A DNA stretch of 64,000 nucleotides, from assembly GCA_003216175.1 (NCBI GenBank), contig QCJG01000002.1, positions 163,736 through 227,735 on the forward strand, read 5' to 3'. Every line of letters begins with the position of its first letter. Position 1 is the stretch's first letter. This stretch comes from Prochlorococcus sp. AG-409-A10. Lineage in GTDB: Bacteria; Cyanobacteriota; Cyanobacteriia; PCC-6307; Cyanobiaceae. Made by a program: the position numbers and the translations under genes. This document shows positions 9,313 to 18,969 of this stretch, piece by piece. A model generated the notes under the pieces. That model made no database searches. It was given only the letters and a program-made list of their open reading frames with translations, and had not been told where the DNA came from.

Positions 9313-10458
9313 ATGGATAATAATCATCTGATTTTTGATTTTCAGTCCTCAACACCATGTTGTACGAAGGTCGTTGAGGCGATGGCTCCTTATTGGAGTG
9401 AGTTGTGGGGTAATCCCTCTAATACTAATAATCGATCCGGTTTTTTTGCTTCAGCTGCAGTAGAAGTATCTCGTGAAAAAATAGCTTCATATCTGAACAT
9501 CAATCCGAAAAGATTAATTTTCACGAGTGGGGCAACAGAAGCAAATAATTTGGGTTTAGTTGGACATGCAAGAGCTAAAGCACAACTCCTTGGAAAACCT
9601 GGACACATAATTACCGCTTCAACTGAACATCATGCAGTCCTTGACCCGCTTAGGCAGCTTCAAAAAGAAGGATTCCGTTTATCAGAATTACAACCGAATA
9701 AAGATGGTTTAATCAATATTGAACAACTGTCTGAAGCTGTTGAAAAAGATACTTTTTTGGTTAGCGTCATGGCTGCAAATAATGAGATAGGAGTTTTTCA
9801 ACCTATTGCTGAAATTGGGTCTTTTTGTAAGAAAAAGGGAATCGCTTTTCATACTGATGCCGCTCAAGCCTTGGGATACTTAGATTTAGACCCTGACAAA
9901 TTTCTCATTGATTTGATGAGCTTGAGTGCTCACAAAATCTATGGACCTAAAGGAATTGGGGCTTTGGTGATTAGGGAAGGATTCCCTCTTGAACCATCTC
10001 AATATGGAGGTGGTCAGGAGCTTGGATTAAGATCTGGCACGCTCCCTGTCCCTTTAATTGTAGGCTTTGCAAAGGCAGTCGAAATAACAAGAAATGATCA
10101 GGATCAGAGGAATAAGAGACTTTTATTTTTTAGAAACTTATTGTTGAGTGGATTAAAAAAGAATATTTCAGGATTGATAGTTAATGGATCTATTGATCAA
10201 AGATTGCCTCATAATCTCAATATCACTTTCCCTGGTGTAAAGGGAAGTCAATTGCATGGTCAATTAAGAAGGTTTATTTTTTGTACTAGTGGTTCAGCTT
10301 GCAGTAATGGTGAAGCTTCTCATGTTCTGAAGGAGATAGGGCTCTGTAAAAAAGATGCTGAAGCATCAATAAGGCTGAGTATTGGGAGAAACACTACTGA
10401 GAAAGATATCACTCAGGCTATTGAGATTATTACAAATATAGTGATTAATCTTAGATAA
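9313..10458 (+). CDS. Cysteine desulfurase (NifS/IscS family)
   Basis: This PLP enzyme mobilises sulfur from cysteine for Fe-S clusters and thionucleosides. In the 381-residue protein the PLP lysine is at about residue 208 in SLSAHKIYGPKG. The catalytic cysteine is near residue 330 in the flexible loop CTSGSACSNGEASH. Also visible is TSGATEANNL. These mark the group I IscS/NifS type rather than SufS. No iscU-like scaffold is adjacent. It is transcribed convergently with rsmH, with a 10-nt gap and no terminator visible. Confidence 0.94.
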   Translation: MDNNHLIFDFQSSTPCCTKVVEAMAPYWSELWGNPSNTNNRSGFFASAAVEVSREKIASYLNINPKRLIFTSGATEANNLGLVGHARAKAQLLGKPGHIITASTEHHAVLDPLRQLQKEGFRLSELQPNKDGLINIEQLSEAVEKDTFLVSVMAANNEIGVFQPIAEIGSFCKKKGIAFHTDAAQALGYLDLDPDKFLIDLMSLSAHKIYGPKGIGALVIREGFPLEPSQYGGGQELGLRSGTLPVPLIVGFAKAVEITRNDQDQRNKRLLFFRNLLLSGLKKNISGLIVNGSIDQRLPHNLNITFPGVKGSQLHGQLRRFIFCTSGSACSNGEASHVLKEIGLCKKDAEASIRLSIGRNTTEKDITQAIEIITNIVINLR

Positions 10459-10468
10459 TAATTTAAGT

Positions 10469-11383
10469 TTATTTTAAAAATTTCTTTGCAGAAATTCTTA
10501 ACTTTGCACTTTTACTTCTTGGATTTAATTCTATCTCTTCAGGGCTTGCTCTCATGGGTTTCTTAGATAGCACTTTTAATCTATTGTCAGTTTTAAAACT
10601 CGACTTTACTCTTCTATCTTCTAGTGAATGAAAACTCATTACCATAAATAGTCCATTCTCTAATAACCAGTTTGGAGCTTTCAAAAGTAAACTTTCGAGT
10701 GAGACTAATTCATTATTTACAGCTATTCTTAAAGCCTGAAAAGTTCGTGTTGAGGGATGAATCCGACCATATCTTTGCTTGGGTGGGAAGCATCCGGCAA
10801 TTGCATAAGAAAGGTCTTGAGTTCCAGAGTATGGTCCATTTTCTGCTAGATCATTTTTTATTTTTCTTGCAATACGCCTAGATCGTTTTTCTTCTCCTAA
10901 TTTATAGATTAAATCAGCAAGATCCTGCTCAGAGAGAGTTTCAATAAGTTCGGCTGCACTTGAACCCTCTTTGGGATTCATGCGCATATCTATTGGACCA
11001 TTTAAACGAAAGCTAAAACCTCGTGAAGGCTCATCAAGTTGATGACTACTAACACCAAGATCCGCTAAGACGCAAATGGCTTTTTCGTTAATTGAAAAGT
11101 CTGCGAAGTTTGTAGAGATTATTTCTATTCTTGTTCCAAATTTTATTAATTTTTTTGATGCTGCTTCTCTAGCCATTGGATCTTGATCAAGTCCAATAAT
11201 TTTGATTCCTGGGAAATTTTCTAGAATTTGAGCTGAATGCCCCCCTCCTCCAATAGTGGCATCAATAATTAGTCCTTGTTTTGTTAATTCACTTGGTAAT
11301 TCCTTTAGTGATTGAATTATTTCTTTCCCCATTACAGGGACATGATTAAAGTTAGAACATGAACTAATTGGCCCTTCTTTCAT
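10469..11383 (-). CDS. rsmH: 16S rRNA m4C1402 methyltransferase
   Basis: RsmH (MraW) N4-methylates C1402 of 16S rRNA. The 304-residue sequence has [13 protein letters not shown] at the start, the SAM loop [44 protein letters not shown], and [12 protein letters not shown], all diagnostic of the family. It is divergent from ndhH with very little space (41 nt to the preferred ndhH ATG), so the two promoters must overlap. Confidence 0.97.
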   Translation of the reverse strand: MKEGPISSCSNFNHVPVMGKEIIQSLKELPSELTKQGLIIDATIGGGGHSAQILENFPGIKIIGLDQDPMAREAASKKLIKFGTRIEIISTNFADFSINEKAICVLADLGVSSHQLDEPSRGFSFRLNGPIDMRMNPKEGSSAAELIETLSEQDLADLIYKLGEEKRSRRIARKIKNDLAENGPYSGTQDLSYAIAGCFPPKQRYGRIHPSTRTFQALRIAVNNELVSLESLLLKAPNWLLENGLFMVMSFHSLEDRRVKSSFKTDNRLKVLSKKPMRASPEEIELNPRSKSAKLRISAKKFLK

Positions 11384-11424
11384 AAGTTTTCACTAGTATT
11401 TAGACATTGCTTTGGTTGGGCCCA

Positions 11425-12609
11425 ATGACGCAGCTTGAAACGCGTACGGAGCCAATGGTGGTCAACTTTGGGCCACATCATCCATCAATGCATGGGGTAT
11501 TGCGATTGGTCGTAACCCTTGATGGAGAGGATGTTGTTGATTGTGAACCAGTTATTGGATACTTGCATCGAGGGATGGAGAAAATTGCTGAGAATAGAAC
11601 AAACGTCATGTTTGTTCCTTATGTGAGTCGCATGGATTATGCGGCTGGTATGTTTTATGAAGCCATTGTTGTTAATGCCCCTGAGCGTTTAGCAAATATA
11701 AAGGTACCTAAGAGAGCAAGTTATATCAGAGTGATAATGCTTGAGTTGAATAGGATCGCTAACCATTTGCTATGGTTAGGTCCATTTTTGGCTGATGTCG
11801 GGGCTCAAACACCTTTCTTCTATATTTTTAGAGAAAGAGAGATGATTTACGATTTGTGGGAGGCTGCAACTGGTCAAAGATTGATTAATAATAATTATTT
11901 TCGTATTGGTGGCGTTGCATGTGATTTACCTTGGGGCTGGTTAGAAAAATGTAAAGATTTTTGTGACTGGTTTGGTCCAAAAATTGATGAGTATGAAAAA
12001 TTGATAACTAATAACCCTATCTTTCGTAGACGTATAGAAGGTTTAGGAGTTATAGGTAGAGAGCAAGCGATTAACTGGAGTCTTTCTGGACCAATGCTTC
12101 GAGCAGCAGGTGTCCCATGGGATTTAAGAAAGGTAGATCATTATGAATGTTATGACGATTTTGAATGGGATATTGCATGGGAGAAAGAGGGTGATTGTTA
12201 TGCAAGGTATAGAGTTCGTATTGAAGAAATGAGGCAGTCATTAAAAATATTACGACAAGCTTGTGAGATGATCCCTGGGGGGGCGACAGAAAATCTTGAG
12301 GCAAAAAGGACAGTTGAGGGAAAAAAAGGTGATATGTCAGGCTTTGATTATCAATATGTAGCTAAGAAAGTTGCACCTACTTTTAAGATTCCTAATGGTG
12401 AATTATATACACGCCTTGAGTCTGGAAAAGGAGAGATAGGAGTATTTATTCAAGGTAATAATGATGTAACTCCTTGGCGGTTTAAAATCAGAGCAGCTGA
12501 TTCTAATAATTTGCAGATACTTCCTCACATACTGAAGGGAGCTAAGGTCGCTGACATCATGGCTATCTTAGGTTCTATTGATGTGATTATGGGTTCTGTC
12601 GATAGATAG
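11425..12609 (+). CDS. ndhH: NAD(P)H-quinone oxidoreductase subunit H
   Basis: NdhH is the 49-kDa/NuoD-like subunit of the peripheral arm of cyanobacterial NDH-1, used in respiration and cyclic electron flow. The protein opens with [19 protein letters not shown], contains [14 protein letters not shown] and [13 protein letters not shown], and ends with [18 protein letters not shown], all hallmarks of NdhH. The track frame begins at TTG 11407, but the ATG at 11425 ([11 protein letters not shown]) gives the usual 394-residue length and is preferred. Five nt after its stop begins the thioesterase gene, so the two are probably co-transcribed. Confidence 0.98.
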   Translation: MTQLETRTEPMVVNFGPHHPSMHGVLRLVVTLDGEDVVDCEPVIGYLHRGMEKIAENRTNVMFVPYVSRMDYAAGMFYEAIVVNAPERLANIKVPKRASYIRVIMLELNRIANHLLWLGPFLADVGAQTPFFYIFREREMIYDLWEAATGQRLINNNYFRIGGVACDLPWGWLEKCKDFCDWFGPKIDEYEKLITNNPIFRRRIEGLGVIGREQAINWSLSGPMLRAAGVPWDLRKVDHYECYDDFEWDIAWEKEGDCYARYRVRIEEMRQSLKILRQACEMIPGGATENLEAKRTVEGKKGDMSGFDYQYVAKKVAPTFKIPNGELYTRLESGKGEIGVFIQGNNDVTPWRFKIRAADSNNLQILPHILKGAKVADIMAILGSIDVIMGSVDR

Positions 12610-12614
12610 GTCTT

Positions 12615-13067
12615 TTGGGAAAGCGTAATCCTAAAGAATGGTTATGTTTGAAACGAACAGTTCGTTTTGGTGAGACAGATGCTGCTGGCGTTGTGTATTT
12701 TCTTGAATTATTCAGATGGTGTCATGAAACTTGGGAAGAAAGTTTAGAAAAATATGGAATAGTTTTACAAGACATTTTTCCTACAAACCAAATCAATACA
12801 AGCCAACTGGATGTAGCCTTACCAGTAACTCATTGTGAAGCAAATTATTTTCAACCACTTTATGTTGGAGATACTATCAATATCGAACTAAATCCAGAGA
12901 AGATAAATGATTCTTCATTTGTACTTCGATTTAAATTAAAAAAAAATGGTGAGAAAATAGGCACGGCAAATATAAAACATGTATCGATAAATCCGATTAC
13001 AAGAGAAAAATGTGCATTATCTAAGCAAATAAATTTGTGGCTCCATGAATCTAGTTTGAATTTTTAG
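12615..13067 (+). CDS. Hot-dog thioesterase, probable 1,4-dihydroxy-2-naphthoyl-CoA hydrolase
   Basis: The 150-residue product has the 4HBT-type hot-dog signature RFGETDAAGVVYFLELFRWCHETWE near the N-terminus, where the DAAGVVYF aspartate is the usual catalytic residue. In cyanobacteria this family hydrolyses DHNA-CoA in phylloquinone synthesis. The adjacent menE, menC and menA support that specific role, which is otherwise inference. The start is TTG at 12615, 5 nt after the ndhH stop; no in-frame ATG exists near the N-terminus. Its stop overlaps the convergent menE stop by 4 nt. Confidence 0.86.
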   Translation: MGKRNPKEWLCLKRTVRFGETDAAGVVYFLELFRWCHETWEESLEKYGIVLQDIFPTNQINTSQLDVALPVTHCEANYFQPLYVGDTINIELNPEKINDSSFVLRFKLKKNGEKIGTANIKHVSINPITREKCALSKQINLWLHESSLNF

Positions 13068-14299
13068 TTAATAGGTCTATTAAAGGCTATCCAATCGTGC
13101 CATTTTTTTATTTCCCATTTTTTATTGATATTTCTTGAAAGGTTTGGACAATCGTACCATTTCAGTGGTTTTTTAGATGGTTGCCAGTCTTTAATGAGAT
13201 CAGACAGAAGTGAGATGATTGGATATCTGTTGATTCCTTTTTCTTTGAATTTCGTTAAGACAACTAAACGTTGTCCCCATTTCTTATCCCTAACTCCTAA
13301 TACAAAAATGTCTTTAATTGGGATTTGATTTTTCAAGATTATTTTCATTAATTCCATCTCGATTTCTTCGGGGAAAATCGTTTCACCACCTGAATTTATA
13401 GCTGAATCTCTTCTGCCTAGGATTTGTATTGCTTTTCTATTGTTGAGAGTGATGTATTGCGCTAAATCGCCTGCTTCCCACCATCCATTTGTGTCTGTAA
13501 TTGATTCGAATTTATTATTCTTCCATTTTGAAGTTGCAATCCTACTAGTTTTTATCTTAAGGGAATTGCTTTTGTTGATTTCTATCTCAACATCTTCGAG
13601 AGGGAAGCCAACACTATTACTTCCTTTTAAAAAATCGTTGGGACTCAGGCAAGTCACCATTGCAACAGTTTCGGTGGCCCCATAACAAGGAGCTAAATTA
13701 ATAGACTTTCTTCGCGCTTTCTCAGCAAGATCTTTGGAGATCAAAGCCCCTCCAACCCAGATTATAGCTAGAGATTGAAGCCATTTTAATCCATCAGAAT
13801 CATCAATCAAAGACGATAATTGAGTTGGAACTAGGGATGTAATCAATGAATGTCTATAAGTATTAGTTAATGTTTCACTAAACTGCTTAAGTTGAAGTGG
13901 TTTATGCATTAAAGAGGGTGGAATCCAGTAATACATCGATCGCCACGTCTGATGTCTCCACCAAGGCATGAAACCACTTATATGGTGTAAAGGTAGTGAA
14001 TTGAGAATAATGCACTCATTTGGCTTAAGACCATGATTCTTTAACCACATTCCGGTTGCTAAAGCCGAATTAGTTAGATTTTTAATTGATTGTAAACAAA
14101 GATTCGGTCCTCCAATACTCCCCCCGCTTGAAATGATTATTCCTTCTCCTTCAGGTAAAGTTGACGATGTAGGAATTTTCGTTTGATCTTTTGGAGGTGC
14201 TAGATATACCCAGTTATGCTTTTCAAAATTCTTCAAAATTTCTTTTGAACAGTCCAGGTTTTTTTCAGGAATACATTTTACAATTGCAATTTTGGTCAT
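13064..14299 (-). CDS. menE: O-succinylbenzoate-CoA ligase
   Basis: MenE is an adenylate-forming acyl-CoA ligase that activates o-succinylbenzoate. The 411-residue sequence has the Ser/Gly-rich loop IISSGGSIGGPN, NSLPLHHISGFMPWW, the LAPCYGATETVAMV motif, and GRRDSAINSGGETIFPEEIE. The glycine loop reads SSGGSIGGPN rather than the more usual TSGTTGKPK form, a clear deviation in the ATP-binding motif. The protein is shorter than many homologues. It overlaps menC by 4 nt and forms a men operon (menA-menC-menE). Context makes the assignment firm. Confidence 0.92.
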   Translation of the reverse strand: MTKIAIVKCIPEKNLDCSKEILKNFEKHNWVYLAPPKDQTKIPTSSTLPEGEGIIISSGGSIGGPNLCLQSIKNLTNSALATGMWLKNHGLKPNECIILNSLPLHHISGFMPWWRHQTWRSMYYWIPPSLMHKPLQLKQFSETLTNTYRHSLITSLVPTQLSSLIDDSDGLKWLQSLAIIWVGGALISKDLAEKARRKSINLAPCYGATETVAMVTCLSPNDFLKGSNSVGFPLEDVEIEINKSNSLKIKTSRIATSKWKNNKFESITDTNGWWEAGDLAQYITLNNRKAIQILGRRDSAINSGGETIFPEEIEMELMKIILKNQIPIKDIFVLGVRDKKWGQRLVVLTKFKEKGINRYPIISLLSDLIKDWQPSKKPLKWYDCPNLSRNINKKWEIKKWHDWIAFNRPIN

Positions 14300-15267
14300 A
14301 CTGCTTCCCAGACTAATTTTGGATTGTTGTTAAAGAGTGGGCCTTTTGGGCACCATCCAGGTGCAAGTCCAGGTGCACAAGGATTACCCCCTTTGATTTG
14401 CCTGGCAGCGAGGTGATTAATCCATCTTCTCCCAATACCAGTTTCAAAAGCTGTGCTTATGACTGTTTGACTATTCTCTTGTTCTATTTCTTTTAACAGT
14501 AGTCTAGGATCACCATCTAATGCAGGGCGACGTATTTGCCAACTTTTCCATGTTTTTCGTAAATATGGATATTCAACCAAAGATTCATCTAGTGCGATTG
14601 GAATTTGATTAGCTAATGAAAATAAACCCTCAATATCTTTTGATGGTAGTGGCTGTTCAATCCATTCCAAACGAGGTTCGTTTTTGAGTTCGTCAACCCA
14701 TTCTTGCGCTTTTGAGCGACTCCATCCTCCATTTGGATCAATTCTAAGTTTAAAATTATTTGGTAAAATATCTAAGATTTTTTGTAATGTTTTCTCTTCC
14801 TTAAAGTTCTTTTCTTGGTGAGATACTTTCCATTTTATTGTACAAGAACTTTTCTTGTTATTTGATCCATCTACATATTTCACTATTGACTCTAATGGAT
14901 CAATATGTGTAGGTAAAAGATAAGCTGATTTTGCGCTGTCAAAACCTTCGAAATTTAACTTGCTTTTAGTGAGATTTTCTAAATCTGCTAAGCAGGCTCC
15001 TAATCCAAAAGCCAGTGGTCCAGGCAATTCACATAAATAATTTTCTATTGAATCTTTTGTAGTTTGTTTCCCAATAAAATCGAGACTTTCGATACTTTTT
15101 TGTAATTCCTTTTTCTCAATAGGTGAGACTTCACCCCATCCGTAATTTCCATCTGAGTCTTTTATTTGCAACAATAAACCTACCTTGTTACGAATACTTC
15201 CTTGAGAGGTTATTAACTTTCTTGTTAGTTGAAATGAAAATGGCTTGATATTAATTATTAATTTCAT
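14296..15267 (-). CDS. menC: o-Succinylbenzoate synthase
   Basis: MenC is an enolase-superfamily dehydratase that turns SHCHC into o-succinylbenzoate. In the 323-residue protein the catalytic lysine pair appears in TIKWKVSH. Metal ligands appear in RIDPNGGW, EWIEQPLP and ALDESL, and the C-terminal lysine region is weaker. Overall identity to other MenC enzymes is usually low, so the operon position is important supporting evidence. The gene overlaps menE by 4 nt, an arrangement typical of translational coupling. Confidence 0.92.
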   Translation of the reverse strand: MKLIINIKPFSFQLTRKLITSQGSIRNKVGLLLQIKDSDGNYGWGEVSPIEKKELQKSIESLDFIGKQTTKDSIENYLCELPGPLAFGLGACLADLENLTKSKLNFEGFDSAKSAYLLPTHIDPLESIVKYVDGSNNKKSSCTIKWKVSHQEKNFKEEKTLQKILDILPNNFKLRIDPNGGWSRSKAQEWVDELKNEPRLEWIEQPLPSKDIEGLFSLANQIPIALDESLVEYPYLRKTWKSWQIRRPALDGDPRLLLKEIEQENSQTVISTAFETGIGRRWINHLAARQIKGGNPCAPGLAPGWCPKGPLFNNNPKLVWEAV

Positions 15268-15286
15268 GATTCAACAAAATCAAAAA

Positions 15287-16210
15287 TTAATTATAAAAAA
15301 ATGAGGATATAGCAAAACCTACACTTAAGGATAAACCATTTATTGTCTGAAAGCGTAAAGCTAAAAACTTACTGTTTTTAATACGCTCAGGCTGGTTGTG
15401 ATGTCTTTTAATTAATTTGATCAGATCTATACCTGAAGGAAGGCTAATTAAACATATAAGTGTCGTTATTGGCCATATTCCAATTAATACTGGTAATAAT
15501 TCTAATAAAAATATTAGAGCAACGAACCACGGTAAAAATTCTGCCGCTCGATGAGTGCCTAAAATAACTAAGGGTGATTTTTTACCTACAGCAGCATCTT
15601 GATTGATTTGATGAAAATGCGAACAGAATAGAACCAAAGTGGTCGCCATCGCAGGGCCTGCCCCAATCATCAGTGCTGTCCCCCAGGGGATGGCATGAAA
15701 ATTAGATTTTGGAGAAACAACAATTAGTGCTGCAGCTGTAGCAAGCGGGCCAAAGGCAATCCAGCAGAGAGGTTCTCCCAACCCCTTATACCCCAGCCTA
15801 AATGGTGGTCCTTGATATAAATATCCAAGGAAACAACAAATTAAGACCAAAAAAAGTACTGTTATTTTACTTTTTAGAGCAAGTATAAATATGATAAATA
15901 AACCTAATAAAAGAGAAAAATATGCAACTCGACTTACAGTGGTTTTATTACCCGTTAAAGCAACTACGGAGTGGAATTTGTATTTGTCAACGCCAGTTTC
16001 ATCGTCAAAAAGATCATTGGTAAGATTTTCCCACAGCAAAATTAAAATAGAGGCAATTAGAAAACCGATGAATTGTCCTAGACGAATATTGCCCCTATTC
16101 CCTAGCTCCCATGCTACAGATAAAATTACAGGCATTATTGCAACTGAATATAATGGCCATTTAATTGCAGCTTGCCAAAGATGTTTCTTTTCAGTTGTAG
16201 AAGACTTCAC
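15287..16210 (-). CDS. menA: 1,4-Dihydroxy-2-naphthoate phytyltransferase
   Basis: This UbiA-superfamily membrane prenyltransferase attaches the phytyl chain in phylloquinone synthesis. The 307-residue product has about eight hydrophobic segments. The first aspartate-rich motif is NDLFDDETGVDKYK, and the second is the DAAVGKKSPLVILG loop. Both are needed to bind Mg-prenyl diphosphate and both are intact. It heads the menA-menC-menE operon (19-nt gap to menC) and is divergent from menF. Confidence 0.95.
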   Translation of the reverse strand: MKSSTTEKKHLWQAAIKWPLYSVAIMPVILSVAWELGNRGNIRLGQFIGFLIASILILLWENLTNDLFDDETGVDKYKFHSVVALTGNKTTVSRVAYFSLLLGLFIIFILALKSKITVLFLVLICCFLGYLYQGPPFRLGYKGLGEPLCWIAFGPLATAAALIVVSPKSNFHAIPWGTALMIGAGPAMATTLVLFCSHFHQINQDAAVGKKSPLVILGTHRAAEFLPWFVALIFLLELLPVLIGIWPITTLICLISLPSGIDLIKLIKRHHNQPERIKNSKFLALRFQTINGLSLSVGFAISSFFYN

Positions 16211-16309
16211 TGATAAAATAACCTGTTTTGTTTGTTTCTTGGTTCCTTCCTTAAGACTAGGCAGCAGTTCAGGTATTGGTTTATTTATGTCTAAAGGCTC
16301 TAATTGGTT

Positions 16310-17710
16310 ATGAATTTAGAACCTGTCTTTAGTGAGCTTTTAGTTAGTTCTCTTCGGAAATGGAGTGAACGAAAAGTTGATCAATGTATCTTGAGCATTT
16401 CTGTTCCTGTAAGTCAAACAGACCCTTTAACGACATTACCTTTAATTGCTGAAAAACATCAGTTTAGATTTCTTTGGGATCTATCTCCCGGATTGTGTAT
16501 TTCTGCCGGAGGACATTGTCAATCTTTGGATTTATCTGGACCAAAGAGGTTTGAAAATGCACAAAGGTTTAGTGATGAAATTTTTACTCGATTGATAGAT
16601 ACTTCTCCAAGTCCATCATTTTCAGCATCAAGGATTCTATTTTCATTTTCTTTTTTTGATCAAATTAAGAGTAATGAAAAGTCAATAGATGATAAATTTT
16701 CTCTGCAGGCTGTTTTGCCTAAGTGGCAATTAACTGCAAAAGATGGATTGACATGGTTACGTTTAAATTCAGTTGCCCTAAATCCTTCAGATGTTCGTGA
16801 ATCCGTAGAAAGGTTATGGTCAATTCGAGAAAAGATAAATAGATCACCAGCCCAAATTTTCCATGATGAAAAAGAAAATTTCTTAGTAGATAATTTTTCT
16901 AATGATTGGAAATCTCAATATCGAGATGCTTTGGCTAAAGGGATCGAATTAATCAATGCAGGTGATTTGGATAAGCTTGTATTGGCTACGAGACAACGCC
17001 TTTCCCTCAGAAAACCATTAGATCCGCTGAACTTACTTGCTCGCCTAAGAGTTCAGCAAACTAATAGTTGTCGATTCCTATGGCAAAAAAATCATGATGA
17101 GTCATTTTTTGGTGCGTCACCTGAGAGATTGATAAGTCTCAATCACAATCAATTACTAATCGATGCTTTGGCTGGTACTGCAAAAAAGGGTGATGATGGA
17201 AAAGAATTACTTGCTTCTTCTAAAGATTTAAGAGAACACCATTTTGTAGTTAACTCTATTGTCGAACAACTTGTAAGAAAAGGTATTAAAGCAAGTCATT
17301 CCCCTCAACCAAAATTAATTACTCAAGGCCATTTAATTCATTTGCATACTCTTATTCAAGCGTGTGTCAAAGAAAAATCTCCTCTTAACTTAGTTGAAGC
17401 TCTTCATCCAACTCCTGCAGTAGCTGGATTGCCTTTGAGTAAATCTTTGAGTTGGTTGAGAGCTTTGGAACCATTTGATCGTCAAACATATGCTTCTCCA
17501 ATTGGATGGATAGATAAAAATCAAAATTCAGAATTTAGGGTGGCCATTCGTTACGGACATGTTAGAGGCTATGAACTTAAATTGTTTGCTGGTGCTGGTC
17601 TAGTAAAAGGCTCAACTGTTGAGGGGGAAATGCAAGAAGTGGCTTTGAAATTTGAAGTTTTAAGAAATCAATTAAACTTAGATAGGGTTAGTTGTTCAAA
17701 TGATCTATAA
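16310..17710 (+). CDS. menF: Isochorismate synthase
   Basis: MenF converts chorismate to isochorismate, the first committed step of phylloquinone synthesis. The chorismate-binding domain is complete: [55 protein letters not shown] and [19 protein letters not shown]. The track begins at TTG 16304; ATG 16310 is in frame and preferred. It is divergent from menA, which puts the entry and later steps of the pathway on one shared control region. Its last 23 nt overlap the end of the convergent gshB gene. Confidence 0.95.
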   Translation: MNLEPVFSELLVSSLRKWSERKVDQCILSISVPVSQTDPLTTLPLIAEKHQFRFLWDLSPGLCISAGGHCQSLDLSGPKRFENAQRFSDEIFTRLIDTSPSPSFSASRILFSFSFFDQIKSNEKSIDDKFSLQAVLPKWQLTAKDGLTWLRLNSVALNPSDVRESVERLWSIREKINRSPAQIFHDEKENFLVDNFSNDWKSQYRDALAKGIELINAGDLDKLVLATRQRLSLRKPLDPLNLLARLRVQQTNSCRFLWQKNHDESFFGASPERLISLNHNQLLIDALAGTAKKGDDGKELLASSKDLREHHFVVNSIVEQLVRKGIKASHSPQPKLITQGHLIHLHTLIQACVKEKSPLNLVEALHPTPAVAGLPLSKSLSWLRALEPFDRQTYASPIGWIDKNQNSEFRVAIRYGHVRGYELKLFAGAGLVKGSTVEGEMQEVALKFEVLRNQLNLDRVSCSNDL

Positions 17711-18617
17711 GATAATCAATCACTTGATCTGCTAGTGGAACATTCATGAGGTTTTCTACTTCTCTAATACCAGTTGGACTCGTAACATTAATCTCACTTA
17801 GCATTCCTCCAATAACATCAATACCAACAAAAAAGAGCCCTTCATCTTGTAAAGCAGGCTTTATTTGATCACATATCTCTATCTCTTTAGGAGTTAATTT
17901 AGTTGTCTCAGCTTTTCCTCCTAAAGCGAGGTTGCTTCTGAAGTCTCCTTTTTTCGGACGTCTATTAATTGCACCTAATGGCTCTCCATTAACCAAAAGG
18001 ATTCTTTTATCGCCATTTATTACTTCTGGTAAGAATTGTTGCATCATAACTGGCAAATGTTCTTGTGAAGTAACCAGTTCGAGTAATGCCTCTAAGCCTG
18101 GAGCGTCTTTTGCAATTCGTATAACTCCTTGCCCACCTTTCCCTCCAAGTGGCTTCAAAACAACTTCTCCGTACTCTTTTGCAAATGTAATTAATTGCTC
18201 CACCCGACTCGCCACAAGAGTGGGAGCCATTAAATCACTAAACCTTAAAGCTCCTAACTTTTCATTCCAAGCTCTCAGTGATGCAGGCTTATTAATTACA
18301 TTGACACCATCTCTTTCCGCAACTTCTAATAAATGAGTTGCATATAAAAAAGCCTCATCAACAGGTGGATCTTTGCGCATCCAAATGCATGAGAAATCTC
18401 TTAAAGGAAGGCTTTGAGATGAATGGACAGTTATCCATGGTTCACAATTGATTTTATTAGAAACCACCCATGCATCGTCCCCTCGGGCTTGCAGGTCAGA
18501 AGGAGTACAGACCCAAACATCTATTTTAGCTCTAGATGCGGCTTGCATAAGTGCTGCTGATGAATCCTTGTTGGGATTAATATTTTCAATTGGATCTAGA
18601 ACAAATAGTTGTTTCAT
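17688..18617 (-). CDS. gshB: Glutathione synthetase
   Basis: GshB is an ATP-grasp enzyme that adds glycine to gamma-glutamylcysteine. The 309-residue protein shows [20 protein letters not shown], the flexible glycine loop [17 protein letters not shown], and the C-terminal metal and substrate residues in [24 protein letters not shown]. The length is normal. Its start is 3 nt from the stop of grxC on the same strand, so grxC-gshB is a glutathione operon. The end overlaps menF. Confidence 0.97.
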   Translation of the reverse strand: MKQLFVLDPIENINPNKDSSAALMQAASRAKIDVWVCTPSDLQARGDDAWVVSNKINCEPWITVHSSQSLPLRDFSCIWMRKDPPVDEAFLYATHLLEVAERDGVNVINKPASLRAWNEKLGALRFSDLMAPTLVASRVEQLITFAKEYGEVVLKPLGGKGGQGVIRIAKDAPGLEALLELVTSQEHLPVMMQQFLPEVINGDKRILLVNGEPLGAINRRPKKGDFRSNLALGGKAETTKLTPKEIEICDQIKPALQDEGLFFVGIDVIGGMLSEINVTSPTGIREVENLMNVPLADQVIDYLIDHLNN

Positions 18618-18620
18618 GAA

Positions 18621-18911
18621 TCAATTTCTAATTCCAATCAGTGCATTTAGTTCGTTATTGCTCTCAAGTTCGTAAAGCTCGTCGCAACCTCCAATACTTT
18701 CTCCATTAATAAAAATTTGTGGAACAGTGCTGCGACCTCCTGCTCTTTCAGACATTTTTGTTCTTGCATCATTGTCTCCATCAATAGAATATTCTTTGAA
18801 CTGGACTCCTTTTTCATTTAGTAGTGCTTTTGCGCGTAGGCAAAATGGGCAAAATCTCCAAGTGTATATTTCCACTGTAGGGATGTCTGAATCGTGAATT
18901 GATCTGTTCAT
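18621..18911 (-). CDS. grxC: Glutaredoxin 3
   Basis: This dithiol glutaredoxin of 96 residues has the active site CPFC (C21, C24) in YTWRFCPFCLRAKALL, followed by the cis-proline segment GGRSTVPQIFINGESIGG that binds glutathione. CPFC replaces the more usual CPYC. It is the first gene of the pair with gshB, so the reductant and the enzyme making it are co-expressed. It is divergent from prfB. Confidence 0.97.
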   Translation of the reverse strand: MNRSIHDSDIPTVEIYTWRFCPFCLRAKALLNEKGVQFKEYSIDGDNDARTKMSERAGGRSTVPQIFINGESIGGCDELYELESNNELNALIGIRN

Positions 18912-18969
18912 TTATAGTTTTTGGGTTGATATGCTGATAGCTTTTAATGTATTAATTCTATTACCTCGT

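Noticed and set aside
13064-13067. Overlapping convergent gene ends (also 17688-17710, 32043-32059, 37438-37445) as possible frameshift signs
   Set aside because: In each case both genes keep normal family C-termini, so the overlaps reflect genome compaction.
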